Assembly: GCF_019399895.1 (NCBI RefSeq)
Contig: NC_091875.1
Location: 1,364,001 to 1,428,000, forward strand
Reading direction: 5' to 3'
From: Cardiocondyla obscurior
Taxonomy: Eukaryota > Arthropoda > Insecta > Hymenoptera > Formicidae
Length of the DNA stretch: 64,000 nt
A program made the position numbers and the translations under genes. The notes beneath the pieces were generated by a model. The model was not told where the DNA came from and did no database searches. It worked only from the letters and a program-made list of their open reading frames with translations. Positions 13,538-24,121 of the stretch are shown in pieces; positions within the stretch are counted from its first letter, which is position 1; each line of letters begins with the position of its first letter.

Positions 13538-16500
13538 CACTTCTCCATTTGAGTAAAGAACTACATTATTATTCTATAATTTATGATATATTAAAAAATT
13601 GATTTTTACTAGTAACATTTTGAAATAGAAATTATTTATTTGAATTATTATGCAATGACAGAAAATAAAAGAGTTGTTTTCGTCGCTCGAAAATTTAAGT
13701 TACAAGATTTGATTTTTATAAACTTAATAAGTTTTCAAATGTGAAGTTCTGAAGCACACTTTATTTAATTTCGTCTCTATCTATTTAATCGTTCGGTGTA
13801 AAGCTGAAAATGAAGATGAAAAGTCGGCGAGAAACTTTGTCTTAATATAATTTCTTTCATCATAAAAGAAAGAAAAGAACAAGTTAGAACAAGTCTTTCA
13901 TCGCTGTAGCATTTGGACAAATATTGGATTAGTTTGACATTTTGAGAGATAAAATTATTGCTAAAAGTAATATCAGAAGGAATTCTAGCATTATCTAATA
14001 TTAGGTACTTTTCTGAATAAAAATTTATTTCACAAAAAAGAAAAAAAAAAAATTGAGAATATACACAAATTAAATAAATTTTTTTTTTTTTTATTTCAAA
14101 AGTTTCTTTAGTTGTAGGTATTATGTCTGATCAGCTGTTAAATTATTTTCTGCACTGTCTACTACGCGTAATTATCTGTAAAGTTTTACCTTTATGCAAC
14201 GAAAAAATTTCAAAAATTATCGCATCGGAAACAGAGAGATCCTTTCGGTTCGTTAGGAAAAGTGAAATCAGTAGGGAAAGTGACTACGAAAGCATCCCCT
14301 TGAAACTTTAAAGTCAACTTTCGCTTTTTCACCGTTGATCCATCCTCTCTCAATCCTCCCGCCCCTTTCTGATTTCCCTCTCTATCGCTCTCTAGGAGTC
14401 AAGGTAATGCTCGGCCGCAATAAACGCGGTTCTCGGACAAAAGTTTCACTGGCTCGGGACGCGCATGATCTAACGGCCACGTGGGAAAATCCACCCCCAT
14501 GAACGTGAGAACGCGGTCGGGGGGGGTTGCAAACGTTTCCCGCCGTCGCTGTCGGACCGACGAGACCGGTTTCCGCTTTTCGACAAAAAACATTGTTACA
14601 ATTCGACTAGCGTTGAATTGTTTTTGCCGGAAAATATTTTTTATTTAAATTTATTTGGTAATTATATGTTTTTATAAATTTCAAATTTTGTTCACATTCT
14701 TGAAAATATTAAAAAATCTTTGGGAAATTTTATTCCTTTGGTGCATAAGAGTTCATTAGATTGATAAATTTTTTTTATGCATTTATTTATTATAACTTTT
14801 GAGGTAGATAAACGTCAATATATGCCAGTTTGTGTAATAAAAATTCTAAGACTGAGTTCGACAAAATATTAGTGTAATTCCAATAGTTTTAAATTTAAAA
14901 TTGCTTATACAACTTTTTTAAATAGCAATTTATTAAACAGAGGAAAATTTTATATGAAAAGTCAATAGGGGTTGAAACTAAATCGTTTTGATGCAAATTG
15001 TATTGTTGGTGAATTTCTTTTATTCACGCGTTTTGTCTTGAGAGCTCTCGTATCGAAATTGCCTCTCACCAGATGGCAATGTCAGAAAGAACGACAATGT
15101 CCTCTTGTCCTCTTCCCTTTTTTCGGGAAAGCCGCAGGTAGCTCGCGAAGCGGGATGCGGGACAAAAGTTTCTCAACGGCTCGAATTAATGGCAAATCCA
15201 TAGTGGAGTACTAGCTCGGTTTCCACCCTCATTGCCCTCACGGCCCTCTCGCGTTTCAGAGGCTCCATCTCTCGCCGGGGTCGTAACCCTTGAGAATTCT
15301 AACTTGTGACTGTACCACAACAATTTTTCTAAATTGTATAAAAAAAAAATTTTAGTTAGCACTGCATGTTTTTAATTTTATCAAGATTTGAAAAGGCAGT
15401 AAAAAAGAATTGTAAAAAATTAAGGTATAAATATTATATAAAATGTATGTATAAATATTAAATTATTAGAACACGAAGAAATTTGAAAACTTTAAGCGGA
15501 TATTTTTCAATAAAATAAATATTAAATATTATAATTTAGATTATATGTATAGTGAAGTATTTGAGGATAATTTACCTGTTTAATCTGTCTGTCGCAAACT
15601 TTACTGCGGTCGGTAAGAGCTTTACTCAATCGATGGATAGTTATAGAGAGACCCTTATACGTAGAGTTTTTCGTAATATAATTATTAATTTCTAACAAAA
15701 AAAAAAAAATTAAAATAAGCAATTAAAATCCAAAATTACAATTATAGTACTTTATCAATCAGTATCGTGGTAAAGCGACAACAATAATTTTTTTACAAAT
15801 CGATGCACTTTGCTTAAATTATAACTCGACGGGCAACAAAATTGTTTCTATTTTTAATATACAATATTGTGTAAAATTTTACCTTGTATTCTTCGAGAGC
15901 TTGTGCGACGTCACAGTTGTCCTTAAAGCTGGTCTGATTAATCGATCGATTTCGAATATGCAATATTGTATAGTTTTCATGCATTTACGGATCAGTTAAA
16001 TGGCGCGTGCAATCCGCAATTTAATCCGATTCAAAAGAAGGGCCACGCGATACGCGCGCATCGCTCGAAATGCGTGCGACGTGGGGCTGTGCAGGCTTAA
16101 TCTTCGGGTACGTCGACAGAGAGAGAAAGTGAGGGAGAGGAAAGGGGATGATGGGTAAACCTATAACGGGATACACTAGGATTATAAGTTGTAAGCCTCT
16201 CCGAGCCGTGAAATCCTATTCGTTAGTAATGCGGGAATTTGCGGCCGGATAGGAAGTGGATTCGGAAATTCGTCGGATAAACGGAAGCTTTTTGAATTTC
16301 GGTCTGCCACCGGTATTAGTCAATTATGTGGCATCTTGAAAAAATTTGTGCTATAAAGGTATTATAAAAAAAAAAAAAAAGAAAGAAAAAACTTGTCAAA
16401 TTTGAATTATTTTTAACGTCAAAGAAAACCCCGACGACTACCCTCCATGAAAGGGTGGTCACCCTTGCCGTCAAATAAAGCGACGAGATTGTATCCAAAT

Positions 16501-17067
16501 GGTATTCATGAAGCCGGATACAACGACAGACGTTTCTATTATCACAGGAAATTACTGATAACGTTTTCTAAATCAATTTTGCCGATCTGTAAATTTTTCT
16601 ATCGGAATTTTATCAAGATGTCATTATTCTGCGTTAATCAGTTCTATATAAATATTGTTTTTAGTTGCTCCGAAATAGAAGAACAAATAAAATTCTAATA
16701 TAATTACGATTAAAATTATAAAGCATGAGCACTTTAATATATTTCGTAACAATGCCAATTTTAATAACATCGTTTCGTATCGTGAATCTTTTTATCAAAC
16801 GAGAATAGCGTGTAAGCGCCTTGCTGTATGTAAGAGCTCGTTCCGCGGAATTCATATGACCACATCGGCATGACACACTTGCAATATGGTGCGATCATAC
16901 ACCAACCCCGTAGCCGAATGTAATTAGTTTTCAGCCCCGGGGCTATGATATGCGTTTGGGGTTGTCGTAGGCGCCAGGGTCCTATATCCTATATAGTATA
17001 CATACACACACACGCACTACTTTTCGTTCCCCGCGTAGAGTGGTTGCTTACTTTCACAAGGGTGGGT

Positions 17068-17073
17068 TCAGTT
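17068..17073 (+). promoter_or_regulatory. Possible Inr upstream of the unrecognised gene
   Basis: TCAGTT matches the insect initiator consensus TCAKTY, with the A at 17070. It lies 443 bp upstream of the start codon at 17513 in a GC-richer patch. The +28 to +32 position reads GCATC, one base off the DPE consensus RGWYV. An upstream ATG at 17281 opens only a ten-codon frame. This is a weak call, because short Inr matches occur by chance in a window of this size. Confidence 0.3.
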
Positions 17074-17512
17074 TGCCCCGGGCACCCTTAGCAAGTGCAT
17101 CTATTGTTCAAGTGCAGACACCCGAAAATACGTTTATCATCCGCGGTGTGATTTCCTTCCGTGAATTTTACCAAATTTTTGTTCTAATTAAATGTAATTA
17201 GGTAATTAAATTTGATATCGTGTCTTTTATGAAAATGTAACGAGCGTTGGATTTTATAATATCGGGGAAAAAAAATAAAATGGAGAAGTGTAGCACAAAG
17301 GAATGGACGTGACAAATCAATTCGATAAAAGAAATGTGCAGTAATTCGTGTAATAATGGAATACGGTACCGAAAAAAAATGTACATCGAAAGGATATATT
17401 ATATTCGCTACGAAAAATTTTATAGATTCAATTTTGATAAACATATCATAAATAAATTTGGTTGTGATTTAACACATTTGATCGATGTCGAAGTTGCGAA
17501 GGAAATCGTACG

Positions 17513-18454
17513 ATGTCCTCGAAACGAAGGACCTTTCACGTAGATTGGGATTCTCCCAGCCACGAGACCGGCACGGTAAAACGACGCCCGGCTTCAATGA
17601 GCGCCTCATTTTCGGCGTCATTGGACGATCGGTACGAAAACGTCGAGTATTACGAACTTCAAGATTGCGTCGGCGGTTTGAGACGTTTAAAATTGACAAG
17701 CTCGGAATTCGTAGAATCGATCACGATCGAAGACATATTCGGGAAAATAAAAAATGCCGTCGGCGATAATAAAAACCATTTGGGAGATTCTAAAGAAGAA
17801 GACAATAATTCGGAAAATTTTAAGGCGTCGTCGCGAGCGAAACAAACGTTTTTGAATGACCAAAGATCTCTTCAAGATCATTCGGAAGGCTTTGGAGAAT
17901 GGGAAAAGAACTTCTTAAAAGATTTGGCTATTGCGAAAGATCATAAATTTCTCAAAAAGGAGATCAGTGACGAAGCTGATAAGAGATTCGAAGGTATCGA
18001 TAAGACATTCGAAGAAATTCGCTCGCAGGATTTATCTGGCACGAAAGCCGACATCAGGAAAGTCTTTGGGTTGAAACTGTATTGTGAACCGATCGAATGG
18101 AAGTCCACTGTTTGCCGAGCGATTCGCCGATCCGAATCTTTGAAATCTGGAAGAAGTTTGATTCCCAGACCGAAAGTAGCGAGGACTCGCGGTTTAGTGA
18201 ACTCAAGCTCGGAAAGCTCCGGTTTCGATTCGCCATTGTCGCCGTTATCACCGCAATTTGATGCGCTCACCGCGAAAAAAGAAACGACAAAAGATATTAT
18301 TAAAACTAGTGACAGTAAAAGCTCCGGTATCGGATCGCCAGGATCACCGAGTTCGCCTTTATCGCCGGAAAGTCAGAAATATTCGGCTTTTCATCTTATT
18401 CAACTGCAGCTAGAAAAATTACGAAATTGCTCCTGTGAGAAACGTCAAGCTGAG
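17513..18454 (+). CDS. Unrecognised Ser/Pro-rich protein, first coding exon
   Basis: This is the longest clean open frame in the window: 314 codons from ATG, reading through to a donor GAG|GTAATT in phase 0. Without splicing it meets a stop at 18470. The start is chosen because an in-frame stop lies at 17465 and A is at -3. I do not recognise the protein. Residues 1-30 are basic and serine-rich; residues 90-185 are charged and probably helical. Two similar serine-proline motifs occur, SSGFDSPLSPLSP at 235-247 and SSGIGSPGSPSSPLSP at 270-285. A short amphipathic segment (about 287-304) precedes a CSC motif at 306-308. No signal peptide or membrane span is visible. The SP sites suggest phosphorylation by proline-directed kinases. 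It may be an independent gene inside a navigator intron, or a further alternative 5' part of that gene. Confidence 0.72.
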
Positions 18455-21400
18455 GTAATTTTTTTTTTATAAAAACATAAAAAGAATAGTAATACAAGCG
18501 GGAGGGACAAATTTATCTAATGATACAATTCTTTTTAATTTTCATTAACTTCGTAATAGTAACTTTATTTATTTAATCATTTATAAATTTTAATTTAATC
18601 CTTTTTCTAAATTCGTATCGCGCTTACGGTTTCACACAATTTTTTAAATTGTTTCCATTTTGTTAAATGTCTCGTACATTTTGTACCTATTCATGCATTC
18701 TCGTAAGAAGAGGAGCCTCGCGCGGTGAAATAGCTATAAATCTTATGAGTCACGAGTTGCGTAGGGCAAACCCCATGGGTGCGCGAGCACGTGGTGCAAA
18801 GGAATTACGTTCACCCTCGGTCCGTATGTAGGCATGCGCGCGTGGCGCCTTACTACCACTCATTCATGAGGGTGCCTTCTCGAATTTTGTCTCCTGCCCT
18901 TCTGAATATGTTTACTGTTGATTTTTCTCTCCGTAAGCACACGTGACCATATTATAACCGAATTAGTGATTCAAAGAACCGGCTATTTTAATTAACTGTA
19001 TGAAACAATGGCAAGCATTAAACACAACTATACGTTATAAAACTAATAAAAAAAAAATTATATATTTATATATATATTTTTAGCGCAATTTTAATTCGAA
19101 ACTTAAATTTTATTTTAAATTTAATGCTTTTTAAATGTGTTCTTATCCACGTGTGTACGTATAAACGCGTTAGGTTTCTTTCTTTACCGTTCGATGGCGA
19201 CACGTTTATATACCAAAGAGTATGATACTTTCAGTATTCTGTAGGGATATTACGCAGGGACTGATCCTCGCGATCATTTGGACTTAGCGAACCCATTTAC
19301 TCGAGGTCAATACATCGCAGACATTAACGTACATACATTTAAATAAACAAATAAATTTTTATAAGCCACCAGCGCAGAAAAGATTTAAGAAAAAAAAAAT
19401 GGAAATAAAAGTTGAGTTTAATTTGCAAGACATATTATAGATTTAAAAATCGTCAGCGAAATATTAAGGTTATCGCGGTCTTTCAAGCAATTTTTGCAAC
19501 GCGTATTGATAACGATCCATTGAACACATCGGATTTCTTTGAAATTAAGAACGTTTATGAGACATCAAACAAACCGCAGAGAGGCAGATGGGATCAGCTT
19601 CGATAAGAGGGCAGGGAATCGCTTTTGTATCAATTTTTTTCGAACACGCGTGGAATTTGACCGCTTATTCCACGTGACTTATCACTCCCGCAGACGATGT
19701 TTTTCTATTCCCTCTTATCTTTCTGTCCTTTCACGAACAGGTAAATTCGGTTTCTTTTACGAGCTCTACTTTTCAATTATGATGAAACTCGTTCCGTGTT
19801 GGCCAATAGGGAGATATTGTATAAAGGGATATTTATTTTTAAATATTTTATTTTTCAAATACTGACAGACTTTTATTTTCCGTGATACTTAAAAGTTATA
19901 TTAAATTGGGAAATTATAATTTTATTTAGAATAAAAAAGTTTATATTTTTTTTTTATCTATTATTGCCTGTGACTGTGTGATTCTTTATATGTCTAAGGG
20001 TTTCACTTTCATGCGGAAAAATGATTCGTAATAATCCTGAAGTCGGTGACGTAGCAATAACGCTTTTCGTGATACACCCCTCGCGGTGAATTCGATGAAC
20101 GGTGGTTCTTCTTTTCACAGACTGGACATCTTCAATATGTATTTATTTTTTGTAGATACTATAAGAAAGTAGTAGCAAGATTTTATTATTCTTATTACAT
20201 TCAGTATCTTAATAATCTAAGCAATACTTAATAGAATTATACATATAAAATAAGCTAAAATTTTAAATATAATTGTTAATAAAAATATACAGATTAAACA
20301 TTTTTTTAAAGTAAATTAAAAATTAAATTAGAGACATTAAAGAAATGCGCATTTTATAGGTTTTCGGAATTAAAGAGGCAATTTTACTATTTTCTTCTTT
20401 TATCAAATATTAATCTAATTTACTCGTATAATTTGTGTTGGACGAAATTAATTGCCGATTGAGAACCGCTGGCCCAAAGGGCTAAGCCGTGAGACCCGGG
20501 TTGAGTGAGCAGAGGAACATTATTATATTGAATCGTGGAAACGGAAAAGTAAGTCGACGAGAAGAGCGGAAAGCGAATGGAAAGCGAAGAGTCGTAGTAG
20601 CGTTAAGCCCGGTGGTGCTGCTTTATTAATTATTGCGGCGACCCTTTGGCTGCTATCACCCATTGCCCGCGTCGGTCCGTTCGTGTTTGCTTGCATATGG
20701 GTTTCATATCGATTCAACTGGTTTTACTAATAAAGAAATGTTCGTTCAGAATCGCGCGATGCCGACAGATGTCACAACTTTCTTTTTATTTCTCGAATAT
20801 TTTAGAAATTTTTTTTAACTTTATATATTTAACGTAATGCATTCAATATTAATACTTAAAACTTTTGCAATGCAACTTGGACGCATTTTTAGCGGTTACC
20901 TGCTACTTCTACTCCCCTAAGAAAATATATCTACTCTAAATCTGTGCGCGCCATCACGCGAAAAATCCTTTTTAAGGGTAGAAGCAAGGGTCAAAATATC
21001 AGATTATCAGTCGAGTGGAATCAAATTAAAAGCTCATACAGGAACCCCCTTTCGAATGACGCGTGCGTGTCTTCGTGTTATGACAGATTCTTTTTCTCTC
21101 TCGTTGGCACGCACGTTCCCTTCATCTTCCTCTGGAGGGTTTACAGGTGATTATATGTTAGTGTCAATATCACGCTGGAAGATGAAATTATTTCCGCCAA
21201 ATTGAAACTCTGCGCTTGATCTTTGCTTTTGAGATTATGAAATATCTTGTTCGGAGATAACGTAAGAAAATATTTATGGAACCAGCGGCAGAGGGAGAAA
21301 TACTCGTATATTATCTGTATCATAATTATTTTCATATACGCGGTGCTGTATTTCGGTGATTGTCACTTCACTTTTATCTTACATTCTCGGCATCATAATT

Positions 21401-23284
21401 CAACATCACTTTCGAATTAGCTCGCTTTTCTGGGTGGCGTTAGATGACAGACAGGGCGTATTTATTAGTTAGAATGCATTTGAAATTTTCTGGTACGCTA
21501 AGCACTCGCTATAAATATGTAGATTCGTTTTGCAAGGGAGGCTACCGGAGGAAAGGGGTAAAGAAGTGTTCAGGGGAGGAGGGAAATATTGTGCCGACAC
21601 TCGTCATGGTATCAAGAGAGGGCTGCTTTTTCGGAGGGTGGCGTCGTGTACCTTTTCCTTCATCACGGTGGCGCTTTTATAATATTCACCCCACGTGTAC
21701 ACACGTTGAAATGGTGATTTCCGTCCCTGCGTCTCCCTTTTCCTCCTCCGCGAATCTATCTCTTTCTGTGGCAAGGTCGAAAAGAAAAAAAGAAAACTTT
21801 GGCAGCGATCGAGATATCGAGCGGCGAGAAAGACCGTGTCTCTCTTGGCTCCTTATCGCTCGGGTATGCCGTCGGTGTCCTTTGTCACGCCGCGTTCGAT
21901 CTTCGACCCTTCGAAAATCCGGGTTTAAACGAGAAATGATATCGCCAACTACAGGAATGGGCTTGACGCGTCGATGATTTTCCAATTGCCGATGTAATCG
22001 CAAAGTACTCGTGATAAAATATGATACGCCAGAGAAAAGTATAAAAAAAAAATTAACATAATTTTTTTTTTTATAGAGTAAAGTAAAGATAAACGTAAAA
22101 ATTTTTTTTAACTTATGCATACCCCTTTAAATTTTTCATTATCGCATTTCCTCTTTAAATATCTTTCCTCTCGAGTACCACTTGTCATAATCCAAATATA
22201 CCCAGTTTCCATTAGTACCTAGCAATTAGCGAACGGTAATTTAATTTTACAACTACATAAAAAGTTGTCGCAGTTAAATCGAAGTAGCCAGTCCGACACC
22301 ACGAATTTCGATTAAATCGCACAAAATATATAGCCAGCGTATTACATGTGAAATAATCGCCGTTTTTGCTGCGTTTTATTTAAGTTATTACAAATATACT
22401 TATATAGTTTTTAAAGCGTCAAAAGCAATCCTTGAAAAAAACAAATTAAAAAGTCTTTTTTATTTAAATTGGAATTTAGAAAATTTTTGGTAAACGTTGT
22501 TGTATGAATAATTATAAGTTACATCATGACGGTGCACATTAGTTTCTCAAGTAAAAGTTTAATAATGTGTAAATTTACAAATTTATTAATTGCATATAAA
22601 ATTATACTTTTTTTTTTTTTTTGCAAAAGTATTTAGAATAGATAAATTCGAAATTAATTTGTATAGTCATGATCGATCGTATTATTTTGTAATCTACAAT
22701 GCATGTATTATACTAATAATAAGTAAAAAGTCTATTCAATATAATTAGAATGTGCGCTTGCGCGCGTTTGTCGCCGCGACGCTTCGTATAGTCCTGTAAC
22801 GGGCCGGACCGTCAGTCCTGCCGACGATCCTTGCAAGGGTGCTTGTCTGTTCACCCTTCCGCGTCGGTCTGTGGCTTTAGAGTTAATTAGTGACTGCCAG
22901 TGATTGCTAGCAAGTGAAAAATTTTTCAGCAAAGTTATCTTGATAAAAGCAAAAATGTGGAATCAGTTTCTCGAGAACTAAAATTATATTCTCTTTGATT
23001 TCGAGCAATTTTTATTTTTTATTATAATAATTTTTTTTATTCATATTAGTAAAAAATATTGAAAAATTAATTTTTTAGGATATTTATTTAAACTGAGCGA
23101 TTTGTATTAATTGTAGAGTTTTTTTTTATCAGTGATAAAGAGATCAAACTTGTATCAAACGTTATATTTTTACTCAATGAATGAAAAGAATTAAATGCAA
23201 TCTCATTAAGTCATTAATTCCTCGAGACGTTTTGGATGCTGTGTGGGTGCTTGAGAAAGTGTTTGACGAATTGCGTTCTCGCAG
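18455..23284. other. Intron of the unrecognised gene
   Basis: About 4.8 kb lie between the donor at 18455 and the acceptor at 23283-23284. The content is mainly AT-rich with homopolymer runs. A GC-richer island at about 22740-22870 contains an Inr-like TCAGTC at 22812 and could be a separate start for the second exon. A 177-codon open frame near 21444 is arginine- and serine-rich and overlaps an equally long antisense frame, so I treat it as chance. A small additional exon cannot be excluded. Confidence 0.5.
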
Positions 23285-23998
23285 AGCGTCTCGAAAAATG
23301 AAAGAAGAACAATGTCGGGTCTCAAAGGGCCTACGGGTTATTCTCGTACCGGCAACGGTGCCAAACCGAAAAGTAGAATTTGCCGCTTGACATCATCTCG
23401 ATCACCGATACCATCCCTGGCGGGTAGTGTCTCGGAGAAATCTCTGGAAGTGAGCGAGTCCTTGTCATCAAGTCCCAGCAAGTCGTCTACTTTGCTGCGA
23501 AGATCTTCGAACGATCGCAGATCGCCCAGAAGACATTCGGAGGAACGTCAGCAGGCATATTACAGTCCGAGGCGTTCGCCGAGGAGATTTTTACAGTCTT
23601 TTGATGACGATTCGTTTCAAGCTCAGATGGGTCTGGGTCTCAGGGTGTCGTCGACCACGTCGACCTGCGTCGACGAAGGGCCGGGCATGTCCTTCCTGGA
23701 GTTCGAGACTCTGTACACCTTGGAGAAAGAGATGCTGATGCAATCTCAATATAATCAAGAGACATCGGTTCAGCTAAACGAAAAGTGCACTACGACAGGA
23801 TGGTTCGGTGATAAAAAGGGAGTTCATATAGATCTACCAGATCCCTTATTATGTCATCACATGTGTATGTGTGGTGCATTTTCATCTGTCTCGCAGGCGC
23901 CATCGGAAGGATTTAGCTTTGCGCCTGGATGGTCTTTAAATGCAGATCACTTTTATCAGTGGCAACATCGTGGAAAAACCACGCACCAGGTAGTTTAG
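23285..23998 (+). CDS. Unrecognised Ser/Arg-rich protein, second coding exon
   Basis: The frame is open from an acceptor (TTCTCGCAG) at 23284 in phase 0, matching the phase-0 donor at 18454, and ends with TAG at 23996. Joined, the two exons give 551 residues. Alternatively ATG 23312 (A at -3, in-frame stop at 23264) could be the start of a shorter protein. Residues about 340-390 are Ser/Pro-rich. Residues 386-415 form an arginine-serine stretch (RRSSNDRRSPRRHSEERQ and SPRRSPRR). From about 448 the composition changes to a more ordered, aromatic region containing FLEFETLYTLEKEML and a Cys/His cluster, CHHMCMC, near 504-510. A donor-like CAG|GTAGTT at 23989/23990 lies two codons before the stop, so a spliced form joining a phase-0 exon (such as the CH exon at 36058) is possible. 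I assign no function. Confidence 0.7.
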   Translation, partial: SVSKNERRTMSGLKGPTGYSRTGNGAKPKSRICRLTSSRSPIPSLAGSVSEKSLEVSESLSSSPSKSSTLLRRSSNDRRSPRRHSEERQQAYYSPRRSPRRFLQSFDDDSFQAQMGLGLRVSSTTSTCVDEGPGMSFLEFETLYTLEKEMLMQSQYNQETSVQLNEKCTTTGWFGDKKGVHIDLPDPLLCHHMCMCGAFSSVSQAPSEGFSFAPGWSLNADHFYQWQHRGKTTHQVV

Positions 23999-24115
23999 TT
24001 CCGTAGTACATATATATCTCGAAGTATATACCACGTATTTCATCTTTGCAAATCGATAAACTGTTTAAACGAGGGAGGGAGTAACAATATTGATTTATTA
24101 CTTTGTTACAATTAT

Positions 24116-24121
24116 ATTAAA
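24116..24121 (+). terminator. Possible poly(A) signal (ATTAAA)
   Basis: ATTAAA is the commonest variant of AATAAA and lies 118 bases after the stop codon at 23998. The surroundings are AT-rich, so the hexamer could occur by chance. It would give the unrecognised gene a short 3' UTR. Confidence 0.35.

Larger units (their letters stand above)
7104..17067. other. Long AT-rich intron or intergenic stretch
   Basis: I find no supported exon here. The stretch contains homopolymer runs, two short GC-containing hairpins (11287-11325 and 13500-13537), and scattered GC-richer patches (near 9250-9540 and 11370-11620) whose open frames on both strands look like chance. If the 7012 exon belongs to the navigator gene, this is part of a very large first intron. 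Confidence 0.55.

Noticed and set aside
21444..21977. 177-codon + strand frame
   Set aside because: It overlaps a 144-codon antisense frame, is rich in Arg and Ser from GC-rich sequence, starts in poor context and lacks recognisable domains or splice sites.
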